Shown here: positions 7,119 to 13,812 of the stretch, piece after piece
How positions within the stretch are numbered: position 1 is the stretch's first letter
How the letters are laid out: every line of letters starts with the position of its first letter
Assembly (NCBI GenBank): GCA_016182965.1
Contig: JACPFM010000188.1
Coordinates: 1 to 45,187, forward strand
Length of the DNA stretch: 45,187 nucleotides
Direction of reading: 5' to 3'
From: Deltaproteobacteria bacterium
Lineage (GTDB): Bacteria; Myxococcota_A; Polyangia; Polyangiales; JADJMO01
Notes under the pieces: model-generated
Told to the model about the DNA's origin: nothing
The model's input: only the letters and a program-made list of their open reading frames with translations
Database searches by the model: none
Program-made: the position numbers and the translations under genes

Positions 7119-9188
7119 TCAGCCCCCCGCGACGGGCTCTTCCTTCACGAACACCAGCTCCAGCGCGTGCGAGCCGTCGGTCGGATCGACCGCGAAGAGG
7201 ATCGCGCCGCCGCACCCGAAGCTCAGGCTGCCGTCGGAGAAGCTCCGCGGGGCGCGCGACTCGCCGGCGAGGATCTTCGGGACGGTGCCGCCGACGCCGT
7301 TGAAGGCGTACGCGCGGAGGCGGTTTCCGGTGGCGCTGGTGTCGGCGAGCTTCGCCGAGACGACGTAGATCGCCGAGCGATCGCGGCCCGGGCGCGGGGA
7401 CGTGCGCGGGTAGTTGACGAAGAAGGCGTTGCTCTCGTCGGAGGACATCGCCGACCCCGCCTCGGGCGAACCGCCCGCGGCGGTGGCGTAGGCGATGATC
7501 GGAGACGACGAGCTGCCGTCGGTCGCCGAGTTGACGCCGATGGTGAACCCGCCCGAGCCGAGCGCGTACGGGTACATCGGGCTGCCGAAGCCGCGCATCT
7601 CGAACGCGCCGGCGGTCACCAGCCCCCAGGTCACCTTGTCGGCGGAGGGATCGATCTTCCCGAGGGCGACCGGGAGCGGGCTCGCGGTGCCGCCCTCGGG
7701 CACGTTGTCGCGCTTGGCGAGCGCCCACACGCCCTGCTGCCCGCCGTAGAAGCGCGGCTCGATGCGCGTGTTGACGCCGAAGTACGGCGAGTCGCCGGTG
7801 AGGTTCACCTTCGGCTTGAACTCGCCCGCGTCGGTGCGGACGCGCAGCTCCGCCCTCATCAACGTCGATTCGACGCGCGCCACGAGCGGCAGGCCTCCCT
7901 CGAGCGCGACGACCATGGTGCCGTCGGCGCCGGTGCGGGTCGCGTCGCCGATGGCGAGGTCGACCGGATCCTTCCAGGAGCCGCCGCTGTATCGCCGCGT
8001 GACCGCCTTGAAGGTGCAGTCCTTGGCCGCGCCGGCGCAGCCGGCGACCCACGCGACGAACTCGACCTCGGTGCCGCTGACAGGGAAGAGGAACGGCTGG
8101 CCCGAGGTCGGGATGACGCCGTTCGACTCCGCGGTCGGCTTCGAGAGCAAGCGCGCCGTCGTCCAGCCGTCGGTCGCGTTCCACGTCGAGGTCACCGCGC
8201 GCCGTGTGTCGCCGGTGCCCTCGAGCGCGACCAGGACGATGCTGCCGTCGTCGAGCAGCGCGTAGCTCGGCGACGCATCGGACGGGCCGATCTCCGCCTT
8301 CGCGAAGGGCGTGCTCCATGACCCGGACAACGAGCGGATGCGCAGGGCCGGGCCGCCGGCGCCCTGCCAGATCATCACGAGGAAGCGACCGTCGGGGAGC
8401 AGCACCCGATCGAGGCGCGAGGGTCGGCTCGTCGCGCCGTCGAGGTCGAGCGGCTGGGGCGGGCTCCAGCTGCCCTTCACGCCGCCCTCGTCGGGGCGGT
8501 AGACCGTGGCTTCGCCAAAGGGCGCCGACGACTTCGTGCGCGTGACCAGCACCTGCCCGGACGGGGCGGTGAGCCAGCCGACGCCGTCGTCGGACGCGAG
8601 GGTCAGCACGCTCGCCAGATCCGGCGACCACTTGTTCTTCGACCACACCTTCACGTGCCCGTCGCCGTAGCGGACGGCGACGGCGCCGCCGCCGAGCGCG
8701 AGGATCTGGAACCGGCTGCCCTCGACGAGCCCGTCGGCGTCGAGATCGAGGCGCTCGTCCTCGGCGGCCTTGCCCGTGGCCGGATCGACGGTGCGCGCCC
8801 AGACGCCGTAGCGTGAGCCGGTGTCGACCGCCTCGAGCATCGCGACCATGATCCGGCCGTCGTCGAGCCGCACCATCCCGGCGTTCGCCACGCGACGCAG
8901 CGAGTCCGGGTTGTGGTTCACGCGCACCGCCGGGTGGAACACCGGCGACTTGGTGCAGGTCACCGTGGGCCCGCTGTCGTCGGGCGTGTCGGGCTTCGCG
9001 TCGGCGGTGCCCGTGTCGATGTCCGACGAGTCGACCTCGGTGTCGCCGCCCGTCTCCGCGGGCGGGGCGGGGCTGCCGCCATCGCCGCCGCCGCAATGCG
9101 CGGTCGACGCGGCGAGCGCGCCTGCCGGAACGAGCATGAGCAGGGCCCGAAGGAGCCCGGAGGACGGAAGAAAGCCCAGCGATCGCAT
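7119..9188 (-). CDS. Large propeller-like lipoprotein of unknown function
   Basis: 689 residues. A signal sequence ends at a candidate lipidation cysteine C32 (TAHC followed by GGG), then comes a disordered Gly/Pro/Asp/Ser/Thr linker to about residue 75. The rest is built of repeated beta blocks with motifs such as LDDGRIMVAM, LPDGRFLVMIW and LDDGSIVLVAL, the pattern of kelch or BNR-type beta-propellers, so an extracellular binding protein anchored to the outer membrane is likely. No catalytic motif is recognised. The stop codon abuts that of the convergent deoxyhypusine synthase-like gene: the two together read TGATCA, leaving no room for a separate terminator. Confidence 0.8.
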   Translation of the reverse strand: MRSLGFLPSSGLLRALLMLVPAGALAASTAHCGGGDGGSPAPPAETGGDTEVDSSDIDTGTADAKPDTPDDSGPTVTCTKSPVFHPAVRVNHNPDSLRRVANAGMVRLDDGRIMVAMLEAVDTGSRYGVWARTVDPATGKAAEDERLDLDADGLVEGSRFQILALGGGAVAVRYGDGHVKVWSKNKWSPDLASVLTLASDDGVGWLTAPSGQVLVTRTKSSAPFGEATVYRPDEGGVKGSWSPPQPLDLDGATSRPSRLDRVLLPDGRFLVMIWQGAGGPALRIRSLSGSWSTPFAKAEIGPSDASPSYALLDDGSIVLVALEGTGDTRRAVTSTWNATDGWTTARLLSKPTAESNGVIPTSGQPFLFPVSGTEVEFVAWVAGCAGAAKDCTFKAVTRRYSGGSWKDPVDLAIGDATRTGADGTMVVALEGGLPLVARVESTLMRAELRVRTDAGEFKPKVNLTGDSPYFGVNTRIEPRFYGGQQGVWALAKRDNVPEGGTASPLPVALGKIDPSADKVTWGLVTAGAFEMRGFGSPMYPYALGSGGFTIGVNSATDGSSSSPIIAYATAAGGSPEAGSAMSSDESNAFFVNYPRTSPRPGRDRSAIYVVSAKLADTSATGNRLRAYAFNGVGGTVPKILAGESRAPRSFSDGSLSFGCGGAILFAVDPTDGSHALELVFVKEEPVAGG

Positions 9189-9237
9189 GTGACCGCAAAA
9201 CTACCACGAGCCGCGCGCCTTGCCCCCTTCTCGCGAT

Positions 9238-10239
9238 ATGTTTCGGCCGACGATGGCCGAAGCGACGGGGGACAGGTTCCGGGCGGTGTCCTGGGACGAG
9301 AGGATCGTGGAGCACGCGACCCTGGAACAGGCGCTCGCGGCCATTCGCGCCGGCAAGCCGACCTGGGTCGACATGGACGGTCGGTCCGACGGGAACGAGC
9401 GGCTGCTCACCGACCTCGAGATCCACCCCCTGATCATCGAGGACGTCTTCATGGACTGCGTCCGCCCGAAGGTCGAGGACTACAAGGACTACGTCTACGT
9501 CCTGTTCCACGCCCCATCTTCCATCTCGCGCGACGCCGATCCGCAGACGCTCGACCTCGCCGAGATCGACATCATCCTCGGCCAGAACTACGTCGTGACG
9601 CACCACGCCCAGCCGTCGAAGGCGCTCGACTCGGTGTGGGGAGAGGTCGCGCGATCCGGCCGCGCCATCAAGAAGGGGGCGGCCTGGCTCGCGCACGCCG
9701 TCCTCGATCGGGTCGTCGACGACTACCTCCCGCAGCTCGACGTGATGGACGACGAGATCGACGCGCTCGAGCACGAGGTCCTGGCCGACACCGGTCGCGA
9801 CGTCCTGCAGCGGATCTTCACCATCAAGCGCCAGCTCCAGCAGCTGCGGCGCGTGTCGATCCACCAGAAGGAGGTCCTCTACCGCCTCAGCCGTGGCGAG
9901 TTCGACGAGATCCCCGAGCCGCTGCTGCCGTTCTTCCGCGACGTCTACGATCACTTCGTCCGCGTGACCGATCTGGCCGAGAGCTACCGCGATCTGATCG
10001 CCGGCACGTTCGAGGCGCACCTCTCGGTGCAGTCGAACAAGATGAACGCGATCATGAAGACCCTGACGCTCGCCAACACGGTCTTCCTGCCGCTGACGTT
10101 CATCGCCGGCATCTACGGCATGAACTTCGATCACATGCCCGAGCTGCGGAGGCCCTGGGCCTATCCCATCGTGCTCGCCTCGATGGGCGCCGTCGCCTTC
10201 GCGATCGTCACGTTCTACCGCCGCAAGCGCTGGCTGTGA
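9238..10239 (+). CDS. corA: CorA-type magnesium/divalent metal transporter
   Basis: Inner-membrane Mg2+/Co2+ channel of the CorA family, 333 residues from ATG 9238. A long cytoplasmic domain (about 1-275) with acidic and helical stretches leads to two C-terminal membrane helices; the first ends in the signature YGMNF (GMN at 294-296), and the protein closes with the basic tail YRRKRWL. ATG 9253 and TTG 9220 are alternative starts; no clear ribosome binding site decides between them. The gene stands alone, divergent from the propeller lipoprotein with about 50 bp between starts. A heptamer array begins 3 nt after its stop. Confidence 0.93.
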   Translation: MFRPTMAEATGDRFRAVSWDERIVEHATLEQALAAIRAGKPTWVDMDGRSDGNERLLTDLEIHPLIIEDVFMDCVRPKVEDYKDYVYVLFHAPSSISRDADPQTLDLAEIDIILGQNYVVTHHAQPSKALDSVWGEVARSGRAIKKGAAWLAHAVLDRVVDDYLPQLDVMDDEIDALEHEVLADTGRDVLQRIFTIKRQLQQLRRVSIHQKEVLYRLSRGEFDEIPEPLLPFFRDVYDHFVRVTDLAESYRDLIAGTFEAHLSVQSNKMNAIMKTLTLANTVFLPLTFIAGIYGMNFDHMPELRRPWAYPIVLASMGAVAFAIVTFYRRKRWL

Positions 10240-10241
10240 CG

Positions 10242-10264
10242 AGTCGTCAGTCGTCAGTCGTCAG
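10242..10264 (+). repeat. TCGTCAG heptamer array, 3 copies
   Basis: Three perfect AGTCGTC units (10242-10262) start 3 nt after the corA TGA and end in CAGCACGAGAAGAAC. The same end (CAGCACG) closes the arrays at 201-230 and 1724-1753. Confidence 0.92.
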
Positions 10265-10317
10265 CACGAGAAGAACGCCGCGAGATCGCCTCGCGTCGAT
10301 GCGGTGTCGAGAGAGGG

Positions 10318-10342
10318 CCGGGACCGCCTTCGGCGGTCCCGG
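10318..10342. terminator. Strong GC hairpin after corA
   Basis: CCGGGACCGCC (10318-10328) pairs perfectly with GGCGGTCCCGG (10332-10342) across the loop TTC: 11 bp of stem with a 3-nt loop. No T-run follows, so it is either a terminator-like structure without the U-tract or an RNA-stabilising hairpin. Confidence 0.5.
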
Positions 10343-10345
10343 GAA

Positions 10346-10441
10346 TTGCCCTCACCCAACCCTCTCCCGAAGGGAGAGGGCCGAGAACTGCTGGCTTTTC
10401 TCGCTCCCTCTACCTCTGGGACAGGGTCGGGGTGAGGGCAA
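10346..10441. repeat. REP-like palindromic element
   Basis: The outer arms TTGCCCTCACCC (10346-10357) and GGGTGAGGGCAA (10430-10441) are perfect inverted repeats of 12 bp. Inside the left arm lies a 9-bp hairpin CCCTCTCCC-GAA-GGGAGAGGG (10360-10380). The CCCTCACCC..CCCTCTCCC..GGGAGAGGG pattern matches intergenic repeats I know from many high-GC proteobacterial genomes; whether other copies exist in this genome cannot be seen here. Confidence 0.75.
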
Positions 10442-10540
10442 AGGTCCCAGCGAAGCACTCCGGTTTCAGGAGGCCGCGTCAGGTTCCCGCTAGAGGTGTT
10501 CCACGGCGAGAGGGCACCTCGCGAGTTCTGGTGCAAAGCC

Positions 10541-10570
10541 ACTGATGACTGATGACTGACGACTGATGAC
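10541..10570 (-). repeat. TCATCAG/TCGTCAG heptamer array, 4 copies
   Basis: ACTGATG, ACTGATG, ACTGACG, ACTGATG (10541-10568) plus AC. On the minus strand it reads GTCATCAG and lies about 50 nt downstream of the TSP3 lipoprotein stop. It is inverted relative to the array at 10242-10264. Confidence 0.9.
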
Positions 10571-10621
10571 CGGGCGCGCGCGAGCGGCGACGGCGTGTCG
10601 TCGGGCAAGGGCAGGCGAGGG

Positions 10622-11665
10622 CTACGGGCCGCGCAGGACGTCGATCGAGCCGAACACCGCGCGGGCGCGCTGCGCGTACAGGCCGACCTCGCCCGAGGGG
10701 AACCAGCGCAGGCCGCCGGCGGTCACCTTGAGCGCGTACTTGCTGTCGGTCGAGGTCAGCGTCTCCGGTCGCTTGGGATCGAAGACGCGGCACTCGACGT
10801 CGCCGAGGATCCCGCCGTCGCCCATGCTCGCCGTCACCGACATGCGGATGCCGATCGTGTCGCCCAGCTTGTGGGGGATGTCGGCGGGGATCGGGTTCTG
10901 CGCGGGGACGGCGCCGCCGTCGCCCGGCATGGTGAAGGTGACGGGCGCGCAGACGTCGCCGGTGCACCCGCCGTCGGGCGCGCGGGCGAGCGCGAAGCCG
11001 TTCCGGTAGCTGACCGCGCACAGGTAGAACTTCTTGGAGGCGTCGCTGGAGACGCGCAGGAGCAGGCCGGCGCTGCCGAACGGCGCTTCGACCGCCTCGT
11101 CGGCGATGGTCATCGTCGTGGTGGCCACGACCGCCGACGCGCCGGCGCCGACCGAGCCGACCACGAACGGCAGCTCCTTGCCGAGGCCGCCTCCGACGAG
11201 CGAGTCGCCCTCGGGGCCGAGCGAGAACACGCCGGTCCCGGCGCCGAACAGCTTCCAGTTGTCGAGGCTGGTGAACGGGTCGAACAGCAGCCGGGAGGGC
11301 GCCGCGATGAAGGCGACCGGGGGCGCGCACCGCGCGCCGACGGCGGTCGCCGAGCCCACCTCCTGACCGGGGTTGGCGACGTTCGGGCAGTTGTCGCACT
11401 CATCGGGGATGCCGTCGCCGTCCTCGTCGTGGCCGCTGCACACGCGACCGTCGGGGAGCGTGTACGTGTCGGGCAAGGACGCGGTGTCGGGCTCCCCGTC
11501 GTCGGTCGCGTCTTCGGTGGTGGTCTGGGCGGTGTAGTCCCAGGTGCACCCGGACGCGGTGGAGAACGTCGCGGCCGCGCACGCGAGGCCGAGGGCCGCC
11601 ACAGGGGCCAGCAAGACGAGGCGCCGCCTGGCCTGCCCGTCACCTCGACCATCGAGCGGGGTCAT
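10622..11665 (-). CDS. TSP3-motif lipoprotein of unknown function
   Basis: 347 residues. The N-terminus carries an Arg cluster and hydrophobic signal sequence with two possible lipidation cysteines, C29 and C40 (ASGC). After an acidic Thr/Asp linker comes a calcium-binding thrombospondin type 3 motif, DEDGDGIPDECDNCP, typical of secreted myxobacterial proteins. The C-terminal 200 residues look like a beta-sandwich carbohydrate- or ligand-binding fold (FDPFTSLDNWKLFG start, repeated short strands), with no catalytic motif recognised. ATG 11665 forms an ATGA overlap with the stop of the phosphoesterase gene upstream, so the two are translationally coupled and probably work together at the cell surface. 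Confidence 0.8.
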   Translation of the reverse strand: MTPLDGRGDGQARRRLVLLAPVAALGLACAAATFSTASGCTWDYTAQTTTEDATDDGEPDTASLPDTYTLPDGRVCSGHDEDGDGIPDECDNCPNVANPGQEVGSATAVGARCAPPVAFIAAPSRLLFDPFTSLDNWKLFGAGTGVFSLGPEGDSLVGGGLGKELPFVVGSVGAGASAVVATTTMTIADEAVEAPFGSAGLLLRVSSDASKKFYLCAVSYRNGFALARAPDGGCTGDVCAPVTFTMPGDGGAVPAQNPIPADIPHKLGDTIGIRMSVTASMGDGGILGDVECRVFDPKRPETLTSTDSKYALKVTAGGLRWFPSGEVGLYAQRARAVFGSIDVLRGP

Positions 11666-13152
11666 TCGTCTCGATTGTGCCTCGCCTCGGCGTCTTCGCG
11701 AAAGGATTCGTCCAAGCGGCCCTCCCCGCCCTCGCCGCGCTTCGGACGGCGACGGGGCCGAACGGCCGCGCCTGCCGCCAACACGCCGGCGAGTCCGAGC
11801 GGCAGCCACTCCATGCCGCCGGAGACGAACGAGCACCCGCACGCGCGGCGCGCGGGCTCCGGTGGCAGCGGCGCCGGCGGGGTGGGGCTCGGCGTCCCGC
11901 TGCCGACCGCGCCCGAGGCCGCGGCGGGGGGACCTGCCGGACCGCACGCCCACCCGGCGGTGCCGGCCATGAACCCGCAGGACTCGATGACGGAGCCGTC
12001 GTGGCGCATCGCGGAGTACGTCGCCCGCGCGCCGTCGATGCCGATCTTCACGAAGTGGTAGACGGGCTCGAACTTCTGCGTGTGCTTGGCGGCCCGGTAT
12101 TCGCGGTAGATGGGCGCGCCGCCGCCGCCGGTGACGACGTAGCGCAGCCCGTTGGCGTCGCCCCGCTCGTAGATGTGGTCGTGTCCGGAGAGGACCAGAT
12201 CGACCTTCGTGGCGCGCATTAGCTCGGGGACGCGCGCGAGCAGCAGCGCCTCGTTCGGTCCGTGGAGGCCCGAGGAGTACGGTCCGTGGTGCAGCACGAC
12301 GAAGCGGAAGACCACGCCGGCCTCGTTCTTCGCGGCCTCGAGCGCCTTGTCGAGCCACGCGCGCTCGGCGCTCGCGAACTCGTCCTGCGCGTCGAGCATG
12401 AAGAAGCGCGCCGAGCCCCAGCGGAACGTGTACCAGCGCTCGGCCGCCTCGGGCGGCGCCGGCACGCGGAACATGCGCGCGTAGCGCAGCGCGCCGTCGG
12501 AGGTCGGCATGGCGATCTCGTGGTTGCCGATCGCCGGGAACAGGCAGCGATCGCGCAGCAGATCGCGCTCGATGGTGAAGAAGTCCTTCCAGTCCGCTTG
12601 CTGGGTGCCGTCGTAGACCATGTCGCCGGTGTTCACGAGGAACTCGCCGGGCGTCTTGCGCATCGCCGCGACGATGGCGGCGTGCGCGTACGGGTTGGTG
12701 CGGTTGTCGCCGTACACCAGGAAGGAGAACGGCCGCGCGTCCTCCGGCGCCGTGGTGAAGGTGCCGCGCTCGACCGTGCCGTCGTCGAGCGTGACGACGT
12801 AGCGATAGCTGGTCGCGGGCTCGAGCCCGTCGACGACGATCTCATGGGCGCCGTCCTTGTTGCTCTTCGCCGTCTTGCCGGCGTCGGCGTCTTCGCCGGT
12901 CGCGCCGCGGAACACCTCGAGCCGCGCGCCGTGCGCCGCGTCGAGCTCGAACATGATCGCGACGTGCCGCGACGCGAGGTCCTGGACGTAGGGGCCGCGC
13001 GTGAACGACGTCGCCGCGGACGCCGGCGAGGCCAGGGCGGTCGAGGCGGCGAACGTCGACGCGACCGCGAACCGGAGAGATCGGCAACGTGGGGTGATGC
13101 CGCGTCGGGCCACGCTCTTCCGTCTAACACGAACGGCTTGCCGCGCGGGCAT
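11662..13152 (-). CDS. Secreted purple acid phosphatase-like metallophosphoesterase with MYXO-CTERM-like tail
   Basis: Predicted extracytoplasmic phosphoesterase with a binuclear metal site. A signal peptide (about 15-47, ASPASA), an N-terminal FN3-like domain (about 50-135) and a calcineurin-type catalytic domain follow, with YGDNR, NTGDMVYDG, GNHE, VVLHHGPY and SGHDHIYE motifs in order. A Pro-rich linker leads to CGCS, a hydrophobic helix and an Arg cluster (VRPRRRPKRG), the layout of the MYXO-CTERM sorting signal of Myxococcota. About 20 acidic/polar residues follow the Arg cluster, longer than usual. The start at 13152 is an ATG; an internal GTG at 13113 would give a more typical signal peptide. 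It is the first gene of a two-gene unit. Confidence 0.9.
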   Translation of the reverse strand: MPARQAVRVRRKSVARRGITPRCRSLRFAVASTFAASTALASPASAATSFTRGPYVQDLASRHVAIMFELDAAHGARLEVFRGATGEDADAGKTAKSNKDGAHEIVVDGLEPATSYRYVVTLDDGTVERGTFTTAPEDARPFSFLVYGDNRTNPYAHAAIVAAMRKTPGEFLVNTGDMVYDGTQQADWKDFFTIERDLLRDRCLFPAIGNHEIAMPTSDGALRYARMFRVPAPPEAAERWYTFRWGSARFFMLDAQDEFASAERAWLDKALEAAKNEAGVVFRFVVLHHGPYSSGLHGPNEALLLARVPELMRATKVDLVLSGHDHIYERGDANGLRYVVTGGGGAPIYREYRAAKHTQKFEPVYHFVKIGIDGARATYSAMRHDGSVIESCGFMAGTAGWACGPAGPPAAASGAVGSGTPSPTPPAPLPPEPARRACGCSFVSGGMEWLPLGLAGVLAAGAAVRPRRRPKRGEGGEGRLDESFREDAEARHNRDE

Positions 13153-13173
13153 CGCGCGGCGAACGTCGTCTCG

Positions 13174-13365
13174 ATGCGGCGTACGCTCGCCCTCGCGCTG
13201 GTCTCCCTTCCGCTGTGGACCGCGGCGTGTCCGTCGCCGCCGCCGCCGACCTCGACCACGCCCGCGACGCCGGGCAGCGCGGTGATCCTCCCGAGCCCCG
13301 CGAGCGCCGAGGCCGTGCCGAAGAGCGCGCCGGCGCCATCGGCCTCGGCGTCTGCAGCGCAGTAG
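13174..13365 (+). CDS. Small Pro/Ser/Ala-rich lipoprotein
   Basis: 63 residues. A short basic N-terminus and hydrophobic segment end at a candidate lipidation cysteine C19 (TAAC), followed by a disordered tail of Pro, Ser, Ala and Thr. No domain is recognised. Such short Pro-rich lipoproteins are frequent in Myxococcota. ATG 13174 is 21 bp from the divergent phosphoesterase start (60 bp if the later GTG is used). The stop is followed after 18 nt by a GGTCGAA array. Confidence 0.6.
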   Translation: MRRTLALALVSLPLWTAACPSPPPPTSTTPATPGSAVILPSPASAEAVPKSAPAPSASASAAQ

Positions 13366-13383
13366 CCCCGCTCGCGCCGGCCC

Positions 13384-13418
13384 GGTCGAAGGTCGAAGGT
13401 CGAAGGTCGAAGGCCGAA
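13384..13418 (+). repeat. GGTCGAA heptamer array, 5 copies
   Basis: Four perfect GGTCGAA units then GGCCGAA. It lies 18 nt after the small lipoprotein stop, in the same orientation as that gene, and is the left arm of an inverted pair. Confidence 0.93.
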
Positions 13419-13537
13419 GAGGCCAGAGGCCGAAACCCGCCTCGCGTTCGATCTCGAGCCTTCGACCTCGGAGGCGCGTGCGGCGAGGCGCGTCCGGCCG
13501 GAGCCTCGGTTCCGAGCACGGGCAGCGCGCCCTCTCG

Positions 13538-13579
13538 TTCGGCCTTCGACCTTCGACCTTCGACGTTCGACCTTCGACC
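13538..13579 (-). repeat. GGTCGAA heptamer array, 6 copies (inverted)
   Basis: TTCGGCC, TTCGACC, TTCGACC, TTCGACG, TTCGACC, TTCGACC. On the minus strand it reads GGTCGAA units ending in GGCCGAA, the same inner variant as the partner array at 13384-13418, so the two arms mirror each other in detail. Confidence 0.93.
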
Positions 13580-13582
13580 GCG

Positions 13583-13612
13583 TCGACAAGCGCTTCGCGA
13601 AGCGCTTGTCGA
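13583..13612. repeat. Perfect 30-bp palindrome
   Basis: Left half TCGACAAGCGCTTCG and right half CGAAGCGCTTGTCGA are exact reverse complements with no spacer. It could form a cruciform or be the binding site of a dimeric regulator; as RNA it would be a hairpin. No T-run follows. Confidence 0.9.
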
Positions 13613-13639
13613 AGAGTGGGCCCGTCGAGCGCTCACAGG

Positions 13640-13648
13640 TTATCCACA
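13640..13648 (+). promoter_or_regulatory. Consensus DnaA box
   Basis: TTATCCACA matches the E. coli consensus DnaA box exactly. It lies about 75 nt upstream of the mraZ -35. It is a single copy with no dnaA, dnaN or box cluster nearby, so a regulatory role is more likely than an origin. Confidence 0.6.
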
Positions 13649-13721
13649 GGGCTGGGGATGACGCCCTGCGGCAGCGCGCGTCATCGCCGGAAAACCTACA
13701 CGATTTCCCGTGGCTGCCTTC

Positions 13722-13751
13722 TTGACGCCGCCCCCTCGAGGTCCGTAGGGT
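13722..13751 (+). promoter_or_regulatory. Putative mraZ (dcw) promoter
   Basis: TTGACG (13722-13727) matches five of six -35 consensus bases; TAGGGT (13746-13751) after 18 nt is a weak -10. The start of transcription would fall near 13758, inside or just before the MraZ repeats. The stretch CTTGACGCCGCC recurs ahead of the deoxyhypusine synthase-like gene. Confidence 0.5.
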
Positions 13752-13786
13752 GGGGCGGCGAGTGGCGGAAAGTGGCAAATGGTGCC
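13750..13786 (+). promoter_or_regulatory. Candidate MraZ operator
   Basis: GTGGG (13750), GTGGC (13762), GTGGC (13772) and GTGCC (13782) form direct repeats, the last three spaced exactly 10 bp, with GAAAGTGGCAAA in the middle. MraZ proteins are known to bind TGGGN-type or AAAGTGG-type repeats with a 10-bp period just upstream of mraZ. Position and period fit; binding is inferred. Confidence 0.65.
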
Positions 13787-13812
13787 GCAGTTCCCCATGA
13801 GGGCTTCGTCCG

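Larger units (their letters stand above)
10240..10621. other. Gene-free interval rich in palindromes and repeats
   Basis: The interval between corA and the convergent TSP3 lipoprotein gene holds, in order, a TCGTCAG array, a strong hairpin, a REP-like element and an inverted TCATCAG array. A minus-strand frame (10261-10608) crosses all of them and is not a gene. Nothing recognisable lies in 10443-10540 or 10571-10621. Confidence 0.8.
13366..13812. other. Regulatory and repeat interval ahead of the dcw cluster
   Basis: No credible gene. It contains, in order, an inverted pair of GGTCGAA arrays (13384-13418, 13538-13579) around about 119 bp, a perfect 30-bp palindrome (13583-13612), a DnaA box (13640-13648), an 8-bp inverted repeat GATGACGC/GCGTCATC (13657-13685), a promoter (13722-13751), the candidate MraZ operator (13750-13786) and the mraZ leader. 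Confidence 0.8.

Noticed and set aside
6943..10134. Minus-strand open frame of 1063 codons across the deoxyhypusine synthase-like 3' end, propeller lipoprotein and corA
   Set aside because: It is out of frame with the lipoprotein gene and antisense to corA, has Arg/His-rich low-complexity translation and no family motifs; such frames are expected from GC-rich third positions.
10261..10608. 115-codon minus-strand frame between corA and the TSP3 gene
   Set aside because: It crosses the hairpin, the REP-like element and two arrays; no protein features.
13640..13648. Replication origin at the DnaA box
   Set aside because: Only one box is seen, with no box cluster, AT-rich unwinding region, dnaA or dnaN nearby.
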